A stretch of DNA of 64,000 nucleotides, taken from Moellerella sp963519845. GTDB lineage: Bacteria > Pseudomonadota > Gammaproteobacteria > Enterobacterales > Enterobacteriaceae. A model generated the notes under the pieces. It was not told the origin of the DNA. It searched no databases and worked only from the letters and a program-made list of their open reading frames with translations. This document shows positions 44,931-54,654 of this stretch, piece after piece (the stretch's first letter is position 1; each line of letters opens with the position of its first letter). Where the stretch lies: the NCBI GenBank assembly GCA_963519845.1, contig CAUQNX010000014.1:1-64000 (forward strand). Direction: 5' to 3'. Both the position numbers and the translations under genes were made by a program.

Positions 44931-46265
44931 TTAATCCAGTTTGGCTTGAGATAAATATTTCTGCATTTCATCTGATGGTACCATACCGCCGCCAGTTGCC
45001 CACACTAAGTGGATCGCATTTGTCATTTTTTCAGTGCTGAGATGTTTAGTTTGCAGATATTCTCTATTTTGCATCACATGAATAGCGCCTGTCATACCTG
45101 CGAGAGCAGAAGGCTCTAATTTAATTGACTCAGTCTGATTAAATAACGCTAATAGGTTATACATTTCGCTATCATCAATTGTGTAATAGCCATCAATAAG
45201 ACGCTCCATGGCGCGACCGACAAAGCCTGATGCGCGACCGACAGCAAGACCATCAGCTGCAGTAATGTTATCAATTCCAATCTCTTGCACTGAAATACCA
45301 TCATGCAGTCCAGTATGCACACCTAGCAACATGCAGGGAGAGTGAGTGGGTTCAGCAAACAAACAATGAACATCATCACCAAAAGCCAGTTTTAGGCCAA
45401 AAGCAACGCCACCGGGCCCACCGCCCACGCCGCAAGGTAGATAAACAAATAATGGATGATGATTATCGACACTAATACCTTGCTCAGCAAACTGGGCTTT
45501 AAGACGTAGGCCTGCAACCGCATAACCAAGAAATAGTGTGGTTGAATTTTCATCATCGATAAAGAAACAATTTGGATTTTTCTCTGCCTCTTTGCGTCCT
45601 TGTTCTACCGCAATGCTATAATCTTGTTCATACTCAACAACATTAACTCCATGGGTACGTAATTTATCTTTTTTCCACTGCCTTGCATCTGCTGACATAT
45701 GTACGCTGACATTAAAACCTAATTTAGCGCTTATAATACCGATCGACATGCCGAGATTTCCGGTAGAGCCCACAGCAATACTATACTGACTAAAGAATTG
45801 GCGAAATTTTTCTGAAAACATAATTTCATAATTATCATCGATAGATAAAAGGCCCGCCTCTAAAGCCAGTTTTTCCGCATGAGTGAGAACTTCATAAATA
45901 CCGCCTCGCGCTTTTATTGAGCCAGAAATAGGTAAATGACTATCTTTTTTAAGGATCATTTTTCCCTCGATTGAGGTATGGTATCTGGCTTCTAATGCGG
46001 CTTTCATTGCTGGGATAGCAAGGATATCAGATTCGATAATTCCTTGGGTCGCTTGTGTTTCTGGGAAAGCTTTCATCAAATAGGGTGCAAAACGATTTAG
46101 ACGTGCCAGCGCATCTTTTACATCATCTAAAGTTAAGCCAACAAAAGGTAAACCAGCTTCTGTCGTAGTGACGATAGGGTTAAACCAAGTGACTTGTTTT
46201 AAATCGATTAAATCCTGAACTAAAGGGTAGTCAGCAATTAACTGATCTCTATTTATCTGAGTCAT
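44931..46265 (-). CDS. dsdA: D-serine ammonia-lyase DsdA
   Basis: A 444-residue PLP enzyme that deaminates D-serine to pyruvate and ammonia. The PLP lysine is Lys118 in SGSIKARGGIYEV. The cofactor phosphate loop is in LPCGVGGGPGG, and VGSTGNLGMSIGI is typical of the family. It lies 12 bp downstream of dsdX. DsdA both detoxifies D-serine and lets it serve as a carbon and nitrogen source, which matters for growth in urine. Confidence 0.96.
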   Translation of the reverse strand: MTQINRDQLIADYPLVQDLIDLKQVTWFNPIVTTTEAGLPFVGLTLDDVKDALARLNRFAPYLMKAFPETQATQGIIESDILAIPAMKAALEARYHTSIEGKMILKKDSHLPISGSIKARGGIYEVLTHAEKLALEAGLLSIDDNYEIMFSEKFRQFFSQYSIAVGSTGNLGMSIGIISAKLGFNVSVHMSADARQWKKDKLRTHGVNVVEYEQDYSIAVEQGRKEAEKNPNCFFIDDENSTTLFLGYAVAGLRLKAQFAEQGISVDNHHPLFVYLPCGVGGGPGGVAFGLKLAFGDDVHCLFAEPTHSPCMLLGVHTGLHDGISVQEIGIDNITAADGLAVGRASGFVGRAMERLIDGYYTIDDSEMYNLLALFNQTESIKLEPSALAGMTGAIHVMQNREYLQTKHLSTEKMTNAIHLVWATGGGMVPSDEMQKYLSQAKLD

Positions 46266-46277
46266 GATGAGCCTCTG

Positions 46278-47615
46278 TTAAATGACAAATGAAAGTGCAA
46301 AAGTGCCCGCTAGCGCTACAAGTGATGTGATAAGCGTGGCAACACTATAAAAGCGAAATGTTTCGGCCAATGTGGCATTACAATACTGCTTAACGAGCCA
46401 AAATAAGGAGTCGGTGACGATAGTGCAACCAATAGCGCCAGAGCCAATAGCTAACGTCATAATTTCTGGGCTAATATCTGGGTACATTGGCATCAAGGGG
46501 GCAACAATCGCTGTCGCTCCCATCATGGCCACAGTCGCAGAGCCAACGGCCGCGTGAAGAATAATCGCAACCAACCAAGCTAATAAAATTGGATGCATAT
46601 CAATGTTAGATAGAACTATAGCCAGAGAATCACTTAATCCACTGCCTTTTAAGATACCGTTAAATGCACCGCCCGCACCTATGATAAGCAAAATATTGGC
46701 AATTGAACTAAAACTCTCTTCTGTTTTGCTCAGTAATACACTCATTCCCATATTACGGCGAATTCCCAATATGTAATAAGCCACAAAGGCGGCAATAAAC
46801 ATAGCGGTGATAGGATTGCCTACGAATTGCAATAGAGTATATAACTGATTATCTTTATTCATATTCATGTCAGCTGCGGTTTTTAACAGCATAAGAATAA
46901 TAGGCAGTAAGACGGTAAATAATGTAGCACTTAAAGAGGGTAAATCTTTCTCTTCACGCACTTCAATATCGGAGAATGCTTCAGGTACTGTTTTAAATGG
47001 TAAGCGGGTACCTATTATTTTCAGAAATAGCGGCCCACCGACTAAAGAGGCAACTAAGACAACGACCAATCCTGCCACAATAACGGTTCCAATATCTGCA
47101 CCAAGTTCATTGGTTACAAATAAAGCGGCTGGATGTGGTGGCACGATACAATGAACGGCCATAAGAGCTGTACATAAAGGGATCGCTAGCTTAAACAGTG
47201 AGGTATTGGTTTTTTTCGCAATTGAAAAAGCCAGTGGAATTAATAGAACCACACCAACTTCAACAAAAAGCGTAATGCCGCAGATTAAGCCAATTAATAC
47301 CATGATGACATCAGGAGTTAACCAACGGCTTTTTTGTAATGTTATTCCGATGCGTTCAGCTGCGCCGGAAATTTCCATCATTTTACCTAAAATAGTGCCA
47401 AGACCAATAATTGCTGCTAAAAATCCAAGTGTGCCGCCAATGCCATTTTCAATCGCATTTATCATTTCAATCGGGTTCATTTTCATTGAAATACCGACAA
47501 AAAAGCTGGCGAGCAATAGAGCTAAAAAGGGATGAAACTTAAACTTAATGATTGAGATAATGATCAGCAAGATACTAATAACTAAAGTACCTAGCATCCA
47601 AATTGTAGAGTCCAT
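46278..47615 (-). CDS. dsdX: D-serine permease DsdX (GntP family)
   Basis: A 445-residue, 12-helix carrier of the gluconate/D-serine permease family. It starts MDSTIWMLGTLVISILLIII. Segments GGTLGFLAAIIGLGTILGKM, HCIVPPHPAALFV and the C-terminal IGSGAIGCTIVTDSLFWLVK are typical. Gene order with dsdA directly after it and divergent dsdC identifies it as DsdX rather than a gluconate carrier. Confidence 0.93.
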   Translation of the reverse strand: MDSTIWMLGTLVISILLIIISIIKFKFHPFLALLLASFFVGISMKMNPIEMINAIENGIGGTLGFLAAIIGLGTILGKMMEISGAAERIGITLQKSRWLTPDVIMVLIGLICGITLFVEVGVVLLIPLAFSIAKKTNTSLFKLAIPLCTALMAVHCIVPPHPAALFVTNELGADIGTVIVAGLVVVLVASLVGGPLFLKIIGTRLPFKTVPEAFSDIEVREEKDLPSLSATLFTVLLPIILMLLKTAADMNMNKDNQLYTLLQFVGNPITAMFIAAFVAYYILGIRRNMGMSVLLSKTEESFSSIANILLIIGAGGAFNGILKGSGLSDSLAIVLSNIDMHPILLAWLVAIILHAAVGSATVAMMGATAIVAPLMPMYPDISPEIMTLAIGSGAIGCTIVTDSLFWLVKQYCNATLAETFRFYSVATLITSLVALAGTFALSFVI

Positions 47616-47696
47616 ATCCTACCCCTGAATCTATTATTGTTGTCCATCTATTGGATAATAAATATTCAGAGGTGACAAACGATGAAAATGAAGATT

Positions 47697-47779
47697 TAGA
47701 TGAAAATAATTAACTCAATGTGGTGACATCCATCATAAAAATATCAATTGTGCTAGTTTGCATCATTATTTTTCATCTA
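47697..47779. promoter_or_regulatory. Inverted repeat in the dsdX-dsdC control region
   Basis: TAGATGAAAATAAT (47697-47710) is repeated in inverse form at 47765-47779 (ATTATTTTTCATCTA), with one extra T. Both arms lie between the divergent dsdX and dsdC genes. Additional GATGAAAATG copies lie at 47681. These are candidate binding sites for the LysR-type activator DsdC; the arms are 54 bp apart, which would allow looping. Confidence 0.45.
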
Positions 47780-47830
47780 GAATCATCTATTCTCAATAAA
47801 ATGCCGATTTGGCGATTAACCTTTTATTAG

Positions 47831-48814
47831 ATGAAAATTAATAGAGAATCAATGATGTCACCTATTTCAAATCAGTTTGAACAATCAGGTTTTATTCAAT
47901 GGAATAGACGCCTATCAAGCCACCAATTATCAAGGCTACATACCTTTGAGGCCGCTGCACGACATAGTTCTTTTGCGTTAGCGGCGCAGGAGCTTTCATT
48001 AACACCTAGCGCTATAAGTCATCGAATAAATGCATTAGAGACAGAGTTGGGGTTTAAATTATTTGATCGTTTCCATCGGCGTATTGAGCTTACGCTAGAC
48101 GGTGAGCGTATTTACTGGGCGCTACGCAAAAATCTGGATGATATTAATCAGGAAATTATAGATATTAAAAATCAGGAAATTTCAGGAGAGTTAACTGTTT
48201 ATTCACGACCTTCTATTGCACAGTGTTGGTTGGTGCCCAGAATCGCCGATTTTGCTTATCAATATCCTTCAATTCAATTGAATTTATTAACTGGGAATGA
48301 TGATGTCAATTTTCTAGATTATGGAATTGATATTGCTATTTATTATGATGATATTCTACGCTCAAATCTTCATTGTGAAGATTTGATGTCTGAGTCTATG
48401 GTGCCTGTTTGTAGCCCTAAATATGCAAAGCAACAAGATCTAATGAATAACCCGCATCAACTTAAAAATTGCACCTTACTTCACGATAGACAGGCTTGGA
48501 GTAATAACTCAGACTATGATGAGTGGAAAGCGTGGAGTGAGTATTACAAATTACCCCTATTTCCACATCGCCGAAATCTCTGTTTTGATCGCTCAGATCT
48601 CGCTACTGTTGCGGCAATAAATCATTCGGGTGTGGCGATGGGACGTAAGCAATTAGTCAAAAAACGCATAGTAAGTCAGGAGCTGATCATGCCTTTTGGT
48701 GATATTCCATTACAATGTCAGCAGCGCTATTATTTTGCGATGTTAAATGATAAACGTAATCCTAAGGCAGATATTTTTATTTTATGGTTGAAAAAACAAG
48801 TGAGTTGTAATTAG
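47831..48814 (+). CDS. dsdC: LysR-type activator DsdC
   Basis: A 327-residue LysR regulator that activates dsdXA with D-serine. The helix-turn-helix is FALAAQELSLTPSAISHRIN. The effector domain has RPSIAQCWLVPRIADFAYQYPS, CTLLHDRQAWSN and GVAMGRKQLVKKR, as in E. coli DsdC. The start at 47831 has a poor ribosome site. The ATG pair at 47852/47855 would give a protein closer to the E. coli length. Confidence 0.93.
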   Translation: MKINRESMMSPISNQFEQSGFIQWNRRLSSHQLSRLHTFEAAARHSSFALAAQELSLTPSAISHRINALETELGFKLFDRFHRRIELTLDGERIYWALRKNLDDINQEIIDIKNQEISGELTVYSRPSIAQCWLVPRIADFAYQYPSIQLNLLTGNDDVNFLDYGIDIAIYYDDILRSNLHCEDLMSESMVPVCSPKYAKQQDLMNNPHQLKNCTLLHDRQAWSNNSDYDEWKAWSEYYKLPLFPHRRNLCFDRSDLATVAAINHSGVAMGRKQLVKKRIVSQELIMPFGDIPLQCQQRYYFAMLNDKRNPKADIFILWLKKQVSCN

Positions 48815-49521
48815 ACTTTCCCAATGAAGATTTAAAATAATAATTCATAGTATAAGCAATGCGTTAAGGATAACCTGATTTTCTTTATCACCTTATTCAT
48901 ATACCCTGACGATGAATATCAATCAAAGGTTATCTATATTTTATGTGATGAAAGTGATTGCTCATGAGCCTAAATAAAAGTAGCAACTATTGAATTATTA
49001 CAAAAAGATATTGGATTATTTATTCTTCTTATTTAAACTGATTTATTGATGTCTTGTTAGTGAAAATGTTAAAAATATGTTTTTGCATCAATAGAAATTA
49101 TTAAATTTAATGATTTATGTTTTTATATATTAAAAATAATATGACGTAAAATCCAATCAATCCTTAATTATAGAATGTTCGCATTGTGGAGTGGTTATAT
49201 ATAACTTACTTTTGGTTAGCATATATTACAATTTTTAGGTTTGTAATTTTGTAAGTAAATGTGAATAAAATAATATATTAAACTACACTATAAGGATATA
49301 CCCCAGTAAAGTTAACCTTTTATGCTGTGACGCTATACCTTAGAGATCATTAATGATATAACAAGCAGATAACCTTGATATATTAATAACTTTGTTGATT
49401 AATATCGTTACCAGAAATCATAATGAAATTAAATGCTTGAAATCACGTAAAAATCCTAGTGTATTACTATAGTGATAGTGTTGTTATTAATGAATCACAA
49501 TGAAAATGGTAAAGTAACTAT
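48815..49521. other. AT-rich gap before the efflux operon
   Basis: A 0.7-kb gene-free AT-rich stretch. It must contain the promoter of the downstream efflux operon. I see no clear operator, terminator or remnant. Confidence 0.35.
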
Positions 49522-49719
49522 ATGAAAGATTTAATTTTAGGGGGAGTAGTTTTTATACCCGGTATAACTCTAGTCTTTTTTTTGGGTTTTTTTTTATGGT
49601 TACTCCTTAGGATAACTTATGCGAATTTAGTGAATAAATATGAGTATGCAGGCAGCCTTTTTGATATTTCCATGTTATTTTTATGTATCTTAGTCATACA
49701 TCTAATTATTAATTTATAG
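49522..49719 (+). CDS. DUF1656 small membrane protein (AaeX-like)
   Basis: A 65-residue hydrophobic protein with two membrane segments (GVVFIPGITLVFFLGFFLWLL cut around residues 7-29, and LFDISMLFLCILVIHLII). Such DUF1656 proteins precede HlyD-FUSC pairs in the aaeXAB arrangement. The function is unknown; a structural role in the pump is likely. The gap to the next gene is 11 bp. Confidence 0.82.
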   Translation: MKDLILGGVVFIPGITLVFFLGFFLWLLLRITYANLVNKYEYAGSLFDISMLFLCILVIHLIINL

Positions 49720-49730
49720 CCGGTAATACT

Positions 49731-50579
49731 ATGAATATAAAGAAATATTTATTAATCGTTCTATCTGTATTTATCATTATATCTTCCATTTATTTATTAT
49801 GGAACCATTATGCATTGACTCCATGGACGCGTGATGGTCGGATCAGGGCTGAAATAAATCAGGTCACAGCAGAGGTTTCAGGTAAAGTAGAAGCACTATT
49901 GATTACCGATAATCAAGCTGTAAAAAAAGGCGAGCTATTACTGGTCATTGACTCCACTGACTATGAAATAAAAGTACGTGAATCTGAGTTAGAACATAAT
50001 GAGTTATTGGTTCAATATAATTTTGCAAAGAATCAATTAGCACGACGCACAAAATTGAATCAAGTCGCTATATCTAAAGAAGAATTGGAAGACTCCAAAT
50101 CGCGATTAGATAGCCTTTCAAAAAAAATTGAACTAGCAAAAGTAAAAATTGAAAAAGCCAAACTTGATCTTTCAAGAACACAAATTAAATCTCCTGTGAA
50201 TGGTTTTATTACAAATTTAAGTTTAAAAACAGGTAATTATATCAATGCAGGTTCTCCATTATTCGCAATAGTCGATAAAGATTCCTACTATGTTATCGCT
50301 TATTTAGAAGAAACTAAGATGGTTAATGTTGCTGTCGGAAATACTGCAAAAATTAAGTTGTATGGCAATAATGAAGAATTAAACGGCACAGTACAAAGTA
50401 TAGGGCGAGCCATTGATGATAATAACTCAACAACGGGAAGCCAATTACTTGAGAATGTACAACCTAATTATCCTTGGGTTAGATTAGCACAAAGAGTTCC
50501 CGTTAAAATATCATTACAAAATATAAGTGAAGTAACCCTTATTCCGGGGACCACTTGTACTGTATTTATTGAAGATTAA
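49731..50579 (+). CDS. HlyD-family periplasmic adaptor (AaeA-like)
   Basis: A 282-residue membrane-fusion protein. It has an N-terminal membrane anchor (LLIVLSVFIIISSIYLLW), two lipoyl half-motifs (VTAEVSGKVEALLI and RTQIKSPVNGFITNL), a short coiled-coil hairpin between them (about residues 80-140) and a beta-barrel. TPWTRDGRIRAE is characteristic of the AaeA/EmrA-like group paired with FUSC pumps. It links an inner-membrane pump to an outer-membrane channel. It ends 3 bp before the FUSC gene. Confidence 0.88.
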   Translation: MNIKKYLLIVLSVFIIISSIYLLWNHYALTPWTRDGRIRAEINQVTAEVSGKVEALLITDNQAVKKGELLLVIDSTDYEIKVRESELEHNELLVQYNFAKNQLARRTKLNQVAISKEELEDSKSRLDSLSKKIELAKVKIEKAKLDLSRTQIKSPVNGFITNLSLKTGNYINAGSPLFAIVDKDSYYVIAYLEETKMVNVAVGNTAKIKLYGNNEELNGTVQSIGRAIDDNNSTTGSQLLENVQPNYPWVRLAQRVPVKISLQNISEVTLIPGTTCTVFIED

Positions 50580-50582
50580 GAA

Positions 50583-52217
50583 ATGAAATTAAACTGGGTA
50601 TTTGCAATAAAATACACATTAGCCATTTTACTGGCCTGGTATATCTCGTCCTATTTTGGATTTGATAAACCTTATTGGTCAATGATGACTGTTGCAATCA
50701 TCGGTTATCCTGATCCATCATTAAGTTTAGCCAAAATGGGGGCTAGGCTGGCAGGTAGCTGTATTGGTGTAGTTGCTGTTACCTTAATTGCCAATATCAG
50801 TATCAGTGATCACTGGTTATTTACCTCGTTGATTATTATCTGGCTATCTATTTGTCTTTTTATGACATTGATTTCGCGTTACATGATGCCTTATCTATTT
50901 TCTCTATCTGGCTATACCTCGGCAATTATTGCTTTTGGCACATCTGCATACCCAGTACCCATCACAATATTTAATTTATCTCAAGAACGATTAATGGAAG
51001 TGATGATTGGGGTGATTATGTATACATTTGTGAGCTATATTATACCCAATAAAAAAAACACACCTCAAATATTGCTTATTGAGCAAAATATAAATAATGG
51101 TAGAACACAACTTTTATCAAATTTATTTAAGGGGCTGAGAGATAAGACGCTGAATAACTTGAATTCAGTTATTGCAAATAGTAATGCTTATGATGAAGTT
51201 AGTAAATATGAAAGCCATTTCCTTTCTTTTAAAGAGTCAAGTGCTAAAGTTTTCAAACTATCTACGTTGATACTCTTCTCTATTATTGGAATAGAAAATA
51301 AAAAATTCCTTACATACTCAAAATATAAACAGTTTTTGGATTTAAAAAATAAATTTAGTGCAATGCCAATAACTCAATATTATCATTTTTTAGATTGGAA
51401 AGATGCTTTATTAAATACACTTAGACTTATTTTAAGTTTGGTTATTAGTGTGTTGTTTTGGCTAAATACAGGTTGGGAGTTTGGTTATATTCTACCTGTA
51501 CTTGTTAGTATTTCTTTTACTTTTGGAATCACTATTCCCAATGCCAATAAGCTTGCCTTTATCATCCTTATTGTCGCACTTTTAGTGATTATACTTAGTT
51601 ATGTATTGAAGTTTTATTTTTTAATCCAAGCATCTAGTTTTCTTTTAGCTGCATTGATTATGACACCAATATTTTTAATATTGGGTGTATTAAAAACAGT
51701 CAGTAAGTTTGCATTTTTGATTTCACATGTTATGTGTATTTCATTAATATTTATGATTAATTTTACTAATCCAATGGATTTTGATTTTACTTTCTTTTCA
51801 AATACATCTATTGCACTTATTTTTTCAATCATTATTGTCATACTTATGCTATATATAATTCCATTAAGTAGCAATAAAGAGGTTGAAATAAGAAAAGTTA
51901 ACTTTATTTTAAATAAAATAAAAAGATCAAAGCTAAATGAAAAAGTCTTACTTAAAATAAGAAATACGCTGCTATTGAATGTTAATTCACTTTCAAACAC
52001 TAAAAATATCAACCGCTTCTATGTGTTGATATCGCTAATTAGCTTATACGAACTAGCTCAATCAGATACGACTAAAGAGCTTATTGTTGATGCGATTAAT
52101 CAGGTATCAAGAGGAGATGATAAAATAAGCATATTATCTTCTCTTTCTACAGATGAAACGTTAAATACGGATATAATCATAAAATACACCAAAGATACTA
52201 TCGGATTTTTAGTGTGA
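50583..52217 (+). CDS. FUSC-family inner-membrane pump (AaeB-like)
   Basis: A 544-residue fusaric-acid-resistance/AaeB-type protein. It has two blocks of membrane segments (about residues 5-155 and 280-435) separated by a helical cytoplasmic part. KPYWSMMTVAIIGYPDPS and the second-block LNTGWEFGYILPVLVSISF are family features. It is shorter than AaeB of E. coli (about 655), mostly in the cytoplasmic parts. It probably exports aromatic carboxylic acids or similar compounds. No LysR regulator is adjacent. Confidence 0.85.
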   Translation: MKLNWVFAIKYTLAILLAWYISSYFGFDKPYWSMMTVAIIGYPDPSLSLAKMGARLAGSCIGVVAVTLIANISISDHWLFTSLIIIWLSICLFMTLISRYMMPYLFSLSGYTSAIIAFGTSAYPVPITIFNLSQERLMEVMIGVIMYTFVSYIIPNKKNTPQILLIEQNINNGRTQLLSNLFKGLRDKTLNNLNSVIANSNAYDEVSKYESHFLSFKESSAKVFKLSTLILFSIIGIENKKFLTYSKYKQFLDLKNKFSAMPITQYYHFLDWKDALLNTLRLILSLVISVLFWLNTGWEFGYILPVLVSISFTFGITIPNANKLAFIILIVALLVIILSYVLKFYFLIQASSFLLAALIMTPIFLILGVLKTVSKFAFLISHVMCISLIFMINFTNPMDFDFTFFSNTSIALIFSIIIVILMLYIIPLSSNKEVEIRKVNFILNKIKRSKLNEKVLLKIRNTLLLNVNSLSNTKNINRFYVLISLISLYELAQSDTTKELIVDAINQVSRGDDKISILSSLSTDETLNTDIIIKYTKDTIGFLV

Positions 52218-52507
52218 TTATCAATGTATTCAGGTCTATGAAAGTATTTAGTTACATTTTTCATAACTTATTTTGATACTCTACTGCGTTCTTAGACCAC
52301 AAGCCTGAGCCGCATGCCATTGCCCTAAACCTATGATCGCAAGTTTTAGTTTTGATAGCCTATGAGCTCTGTATCTTTGTAGTTGTCACTATTAATCTCG
52401 ATTTTTCTGATGATCAGGCTATCAACTTCTTAGGTGATATCCTCTTTAGTGTAAGTGCGCACAGCATTGATTTAGATTAGTGCCTACTTAAGACATGAGT
52501 GATTTTA

Positions 52508-52720
52508 TTATCTGTTACTTATGGTCATTAGTGCTTTGCCTGCAATAGGGCTATTAATATTGGCAATATCTTTCCCTTCAAATTTCATCTCAATATATTG
52601 TTTCGTATTCATACCCACTTGGCGATCATTAATATTCTTAAAAATACTCGTTGTAGCACTATTTTCCTCATTCTCATTAAGCAAGATAGAACCAAGATAG
52701 AGCTGAGATCGACCTTGACC
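52508..52720 (-). pseudogene. C-terminal fragment of an unidentified protein
   Basis: A 70-codon open frame ends in TAA (52508-52510) and reads like real protein: GQGRSQLYLGSILLNENE, then IFKNINDRQVGMNTKQYI and MKFEGKDIANINSPIAGKAL to the end. There is no start codon or ribosome site at its head. Upstream, protein-like sequence continues in another frame (TPIYRDIFDNINFQISDF around 52720-52775), which suggests a frameshifted, 5'-truncated gene. I do not recognise the family. Confidence 0.5.
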
Positions 52721-53431
52721 TAAAATCAGAGATCTGAAAATTGATATTATCGAAAATATCTCTATAAATGGGTGTCAGAAATTATTTAACAATATGCCTG
52801 TGATAGATGGCTTAGATTTTGCTATTAGTTCAGTAAGAGAATTTTAGTCTTTTTATTACTTCAACCTAGGATTTGGCGGATATTAGCGGTGCTGTTAGCA
52901 ACAAATATCGAAATGGAGAAATCCTATTGTACGCTTTTGACATTAAGGATTCTATCAAAATTTATAAAGGGATTTAGTTTGCCTTTATTTAGTGTTAATA
53001 CAACATAACTATTTAAAGTCATTATATTTTTTCACCACTTACAAAAATTGATAGTGTGATTTTTAATCAATATATTAATTGTTACAATAAGCCATTTCTT
53101 AGTTTTAATGTGAATGAATTTAATTAAATATATATTTTTTGTTTAAAAATATTCTCTGGTAATGAAATTTAGTCCCATGAAATAAATATATTTCTATTAA
53201 ATTAATTTAAGAAAAATGAAAATTGTAACAAGATGAAAGCATCAGTAATTAAATTGTTAAGCTAGAATTATAAATAACCTATTATTTAGATATTTAAATT
53301 ACTCTAATTATTGGGTTTTAATTTTAACTCTTTGATATGTTTAAATTATTTAAGCTAATCAATTGTTTGTAACGATCAATTATATGAATTTGATAATTAT
53401 TACCTATTAATATCAGGCTATCGATCGTTAT

Positions 53432-53467
53432 AAACGTTTTTACTAAGGAGGTAGTTAACTCTATATT
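53432..53467 (+). promoter_or_regulatory. Sigma70 promoter of the second MrpJ-like gene
   Basis: -35 TTTACT (53439-53444), 17-bp spacer and -10 TATATT (53462-53467), with AAACGTTTTTAC starting at 53432. Layout and upstream block match the promoter at 42602-42637. The spacer contains the 8-bp palindrome AGTTAACT. An inverted repeat with 8-bp arms ends just upstream at 53430. Confidence 0.6.
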
Positions 53468-53600
53468 TGGAACACGTTAAATGTGTTTTAAATTTATAAG
53501 ATAACTATTTTATTATTATTATTTTACTTGAAAAATAAATTGTTATAGAGAGTAAGATATTTAAATAAACTGAGTAAACTATTTATTATTGGTTTTTAAT

Positions 53601-53867
53601 ATGATAAAAAATAAAGAGTTATTACGCAAGGATATTGGGAGTTTTTTAAAAAAAGCAAGAAAGAACAGATCTCTCACAGGGCATCAATTTGGGGAGTTAA
53701 TGCAGATTAGTCAACAGCAAGTATCTCGCTATGAACGCGGTGAAACAGGTATTAATATTGAAACTCTGGATGTTATGCTCGGTATTCTTGGAAAAAGCTG
53801 GCTGGATTTTTTCTTCTTAGTCATGATTAATTGTTCCGATGAAATCGCTAAAATAAAAGCAGATTAA
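53601..53867 (+). CDS. MrpJ-like Cro/CI-family regulator of the fimbrial locus
   Basis: An 88-residue HTH_XRE protein with TGHQFGELMQISQQQVSRYE as helix-turn-helix; SQQQVSRYERG is the MrpJ-type recognition motif. ATG 53601 is chosen over an upstream TTG at 53589. In the mrp operon of Proteus mirabilis the mrpJ gene is last; here a homologue stands 217 bp before the major subunit gene, in the same direction. It may be the first gene of the fimbrial transcript or a separate unit. By family it should couple fimbriation to repression of motility. Confidence 0.85.
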   Translation: MIKNKELLRKDIGSFLKKARKNRSLTGHQFGELMQISQQQVSRYERGETGINIETLDVMLGILGKSWLDFFFLVMINCSDEIAKIKAD

Positions 53868-54084
53868 AAAATTTTTTCTATTTAATGAATACACATAAAA
53901 TTAATTATATGGGCTTGCTCATAGGAGTCTCTTTTTTTATTGAATATAGAGATTAAATAGCACCAGTGATGATGCTTTTATTATAATGTAACTTTGCTTT
54001 ATCAACAAAAAAATGAAATTAACTCCCTTAATATAATAAGTGGTGGCTAGTTTCTATTTATCTTTTACTTGAAAGGAAATAAAA

Positions 54085-54645
54085 ATGAAATTAACTCAAT
54101 TAGCGATTGCAACTGTATTTGCGGCTTCTGTCGTTCCATTTAGCTCAATGGCTGATAATAACGGCACGATCAACTTCGTGGGTTCCGTTGTTAACACACC
54201 TTGTAATATCCAGCAGTCTTCACTGAAACAAACGGTTGATTTCGGTCAACTATCTCGTAAAGCCCTGGAAAGTGGTGTAGATGCAGAAGCAGACTTCGAT
54301 ATCAAATTTACAGGCTGTAACTTCACGGATTTTAGTGAAACAACAGATGGAACAACTGGCGAAGTTACAAAACACCCAGTTAAATCTATGGATTTAGTCT
54401 TCACTGGGCAAAACTATTCTGATGACAATAAATTATTATCAACTTCGCCAAATAACGCTAATAACTTGGGTATTGCGATTGAAGGCTTTGAATTTGGCAC
54501 AGCAAAAAATGTATTACCAAATGGTAATATTACCGGTGATGTCACGCTTAATTTCAAAGCATTAGCAACAGCGATTGACAAAACTAAAGGGGTTTCTGAA
54601 GGTCAATTCAGCGCAATCTCTAATTTCCGTATTACTTACCAGTAA
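54085..54645 (+). CDS. Major fimbrial subunit (type 1/MrpA-like)
   Basis: A 186-residue pilin. The signal peptide MKLTQLAIATVFAASVVPF ends at SSMA. The mature protein begins DNNGTINFVGSVVNTPCNI. Two Cys (NTPCNIQQ and FTGCNF) form the pilin disulfide. The end is FRITYQ, with the penultimate Tyr used in donor-strand exchange. AAAGGA precedes the ATG. A strong hairpin follows the stop, typical for the most abundant subunit. Confidence 0.92.
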   Translation: MKLTQLAIATVFAASVVPFSSMADNNGTINFVGSVVNTPCNIQQSSLKQTVDFGQLSRKALESGVDAEADFDIKFTGCNFTDFSETTDGTTGEVTKHPVKSMDLVFTGQNYSDDNKLLSTSPNNANNLGIAIEGFEFGTAKNVLPNGNITGDVTLNFKALATAIDKTKGVSEGQFSAISNFRITYQ

Positions 54646-54654
54646 GCCAAGAAA

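Larger units (their letters stand above)
52218..53600. other. Degraded 1.4-kb region upstream of the second MrpJ-like gene
   Basis: No intact gene. The left 600 bp contain gene debris on the minus strand. One piece at 52508-52720 is described separately. Another near 52281-52350 reads KLKLAIIGLGQWHAAQACG before a stop, like the start of a Rossmann-fold enzyme. The right half is very AT-rich and ends in an inverted repeat (TAACGATC 53370-53377, GATCGTTA 53423-53430) directly upstream of the promoter at 53432-53467. Confidence 0.5.

Noticed and set aside
51614..52012. Leftward 132-residue frame inside the FUSC pump gene
   Set aside because: Antisense shadow of the pump membrane segments; no independent features.
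53868..54084. Search for an invertible fimbrial promoter (fim/mrp switch)
   Set aside because: No inverted-repeat pair at a suitable distance before the major pilin gene and no tyrosine recombinase gene in the window.
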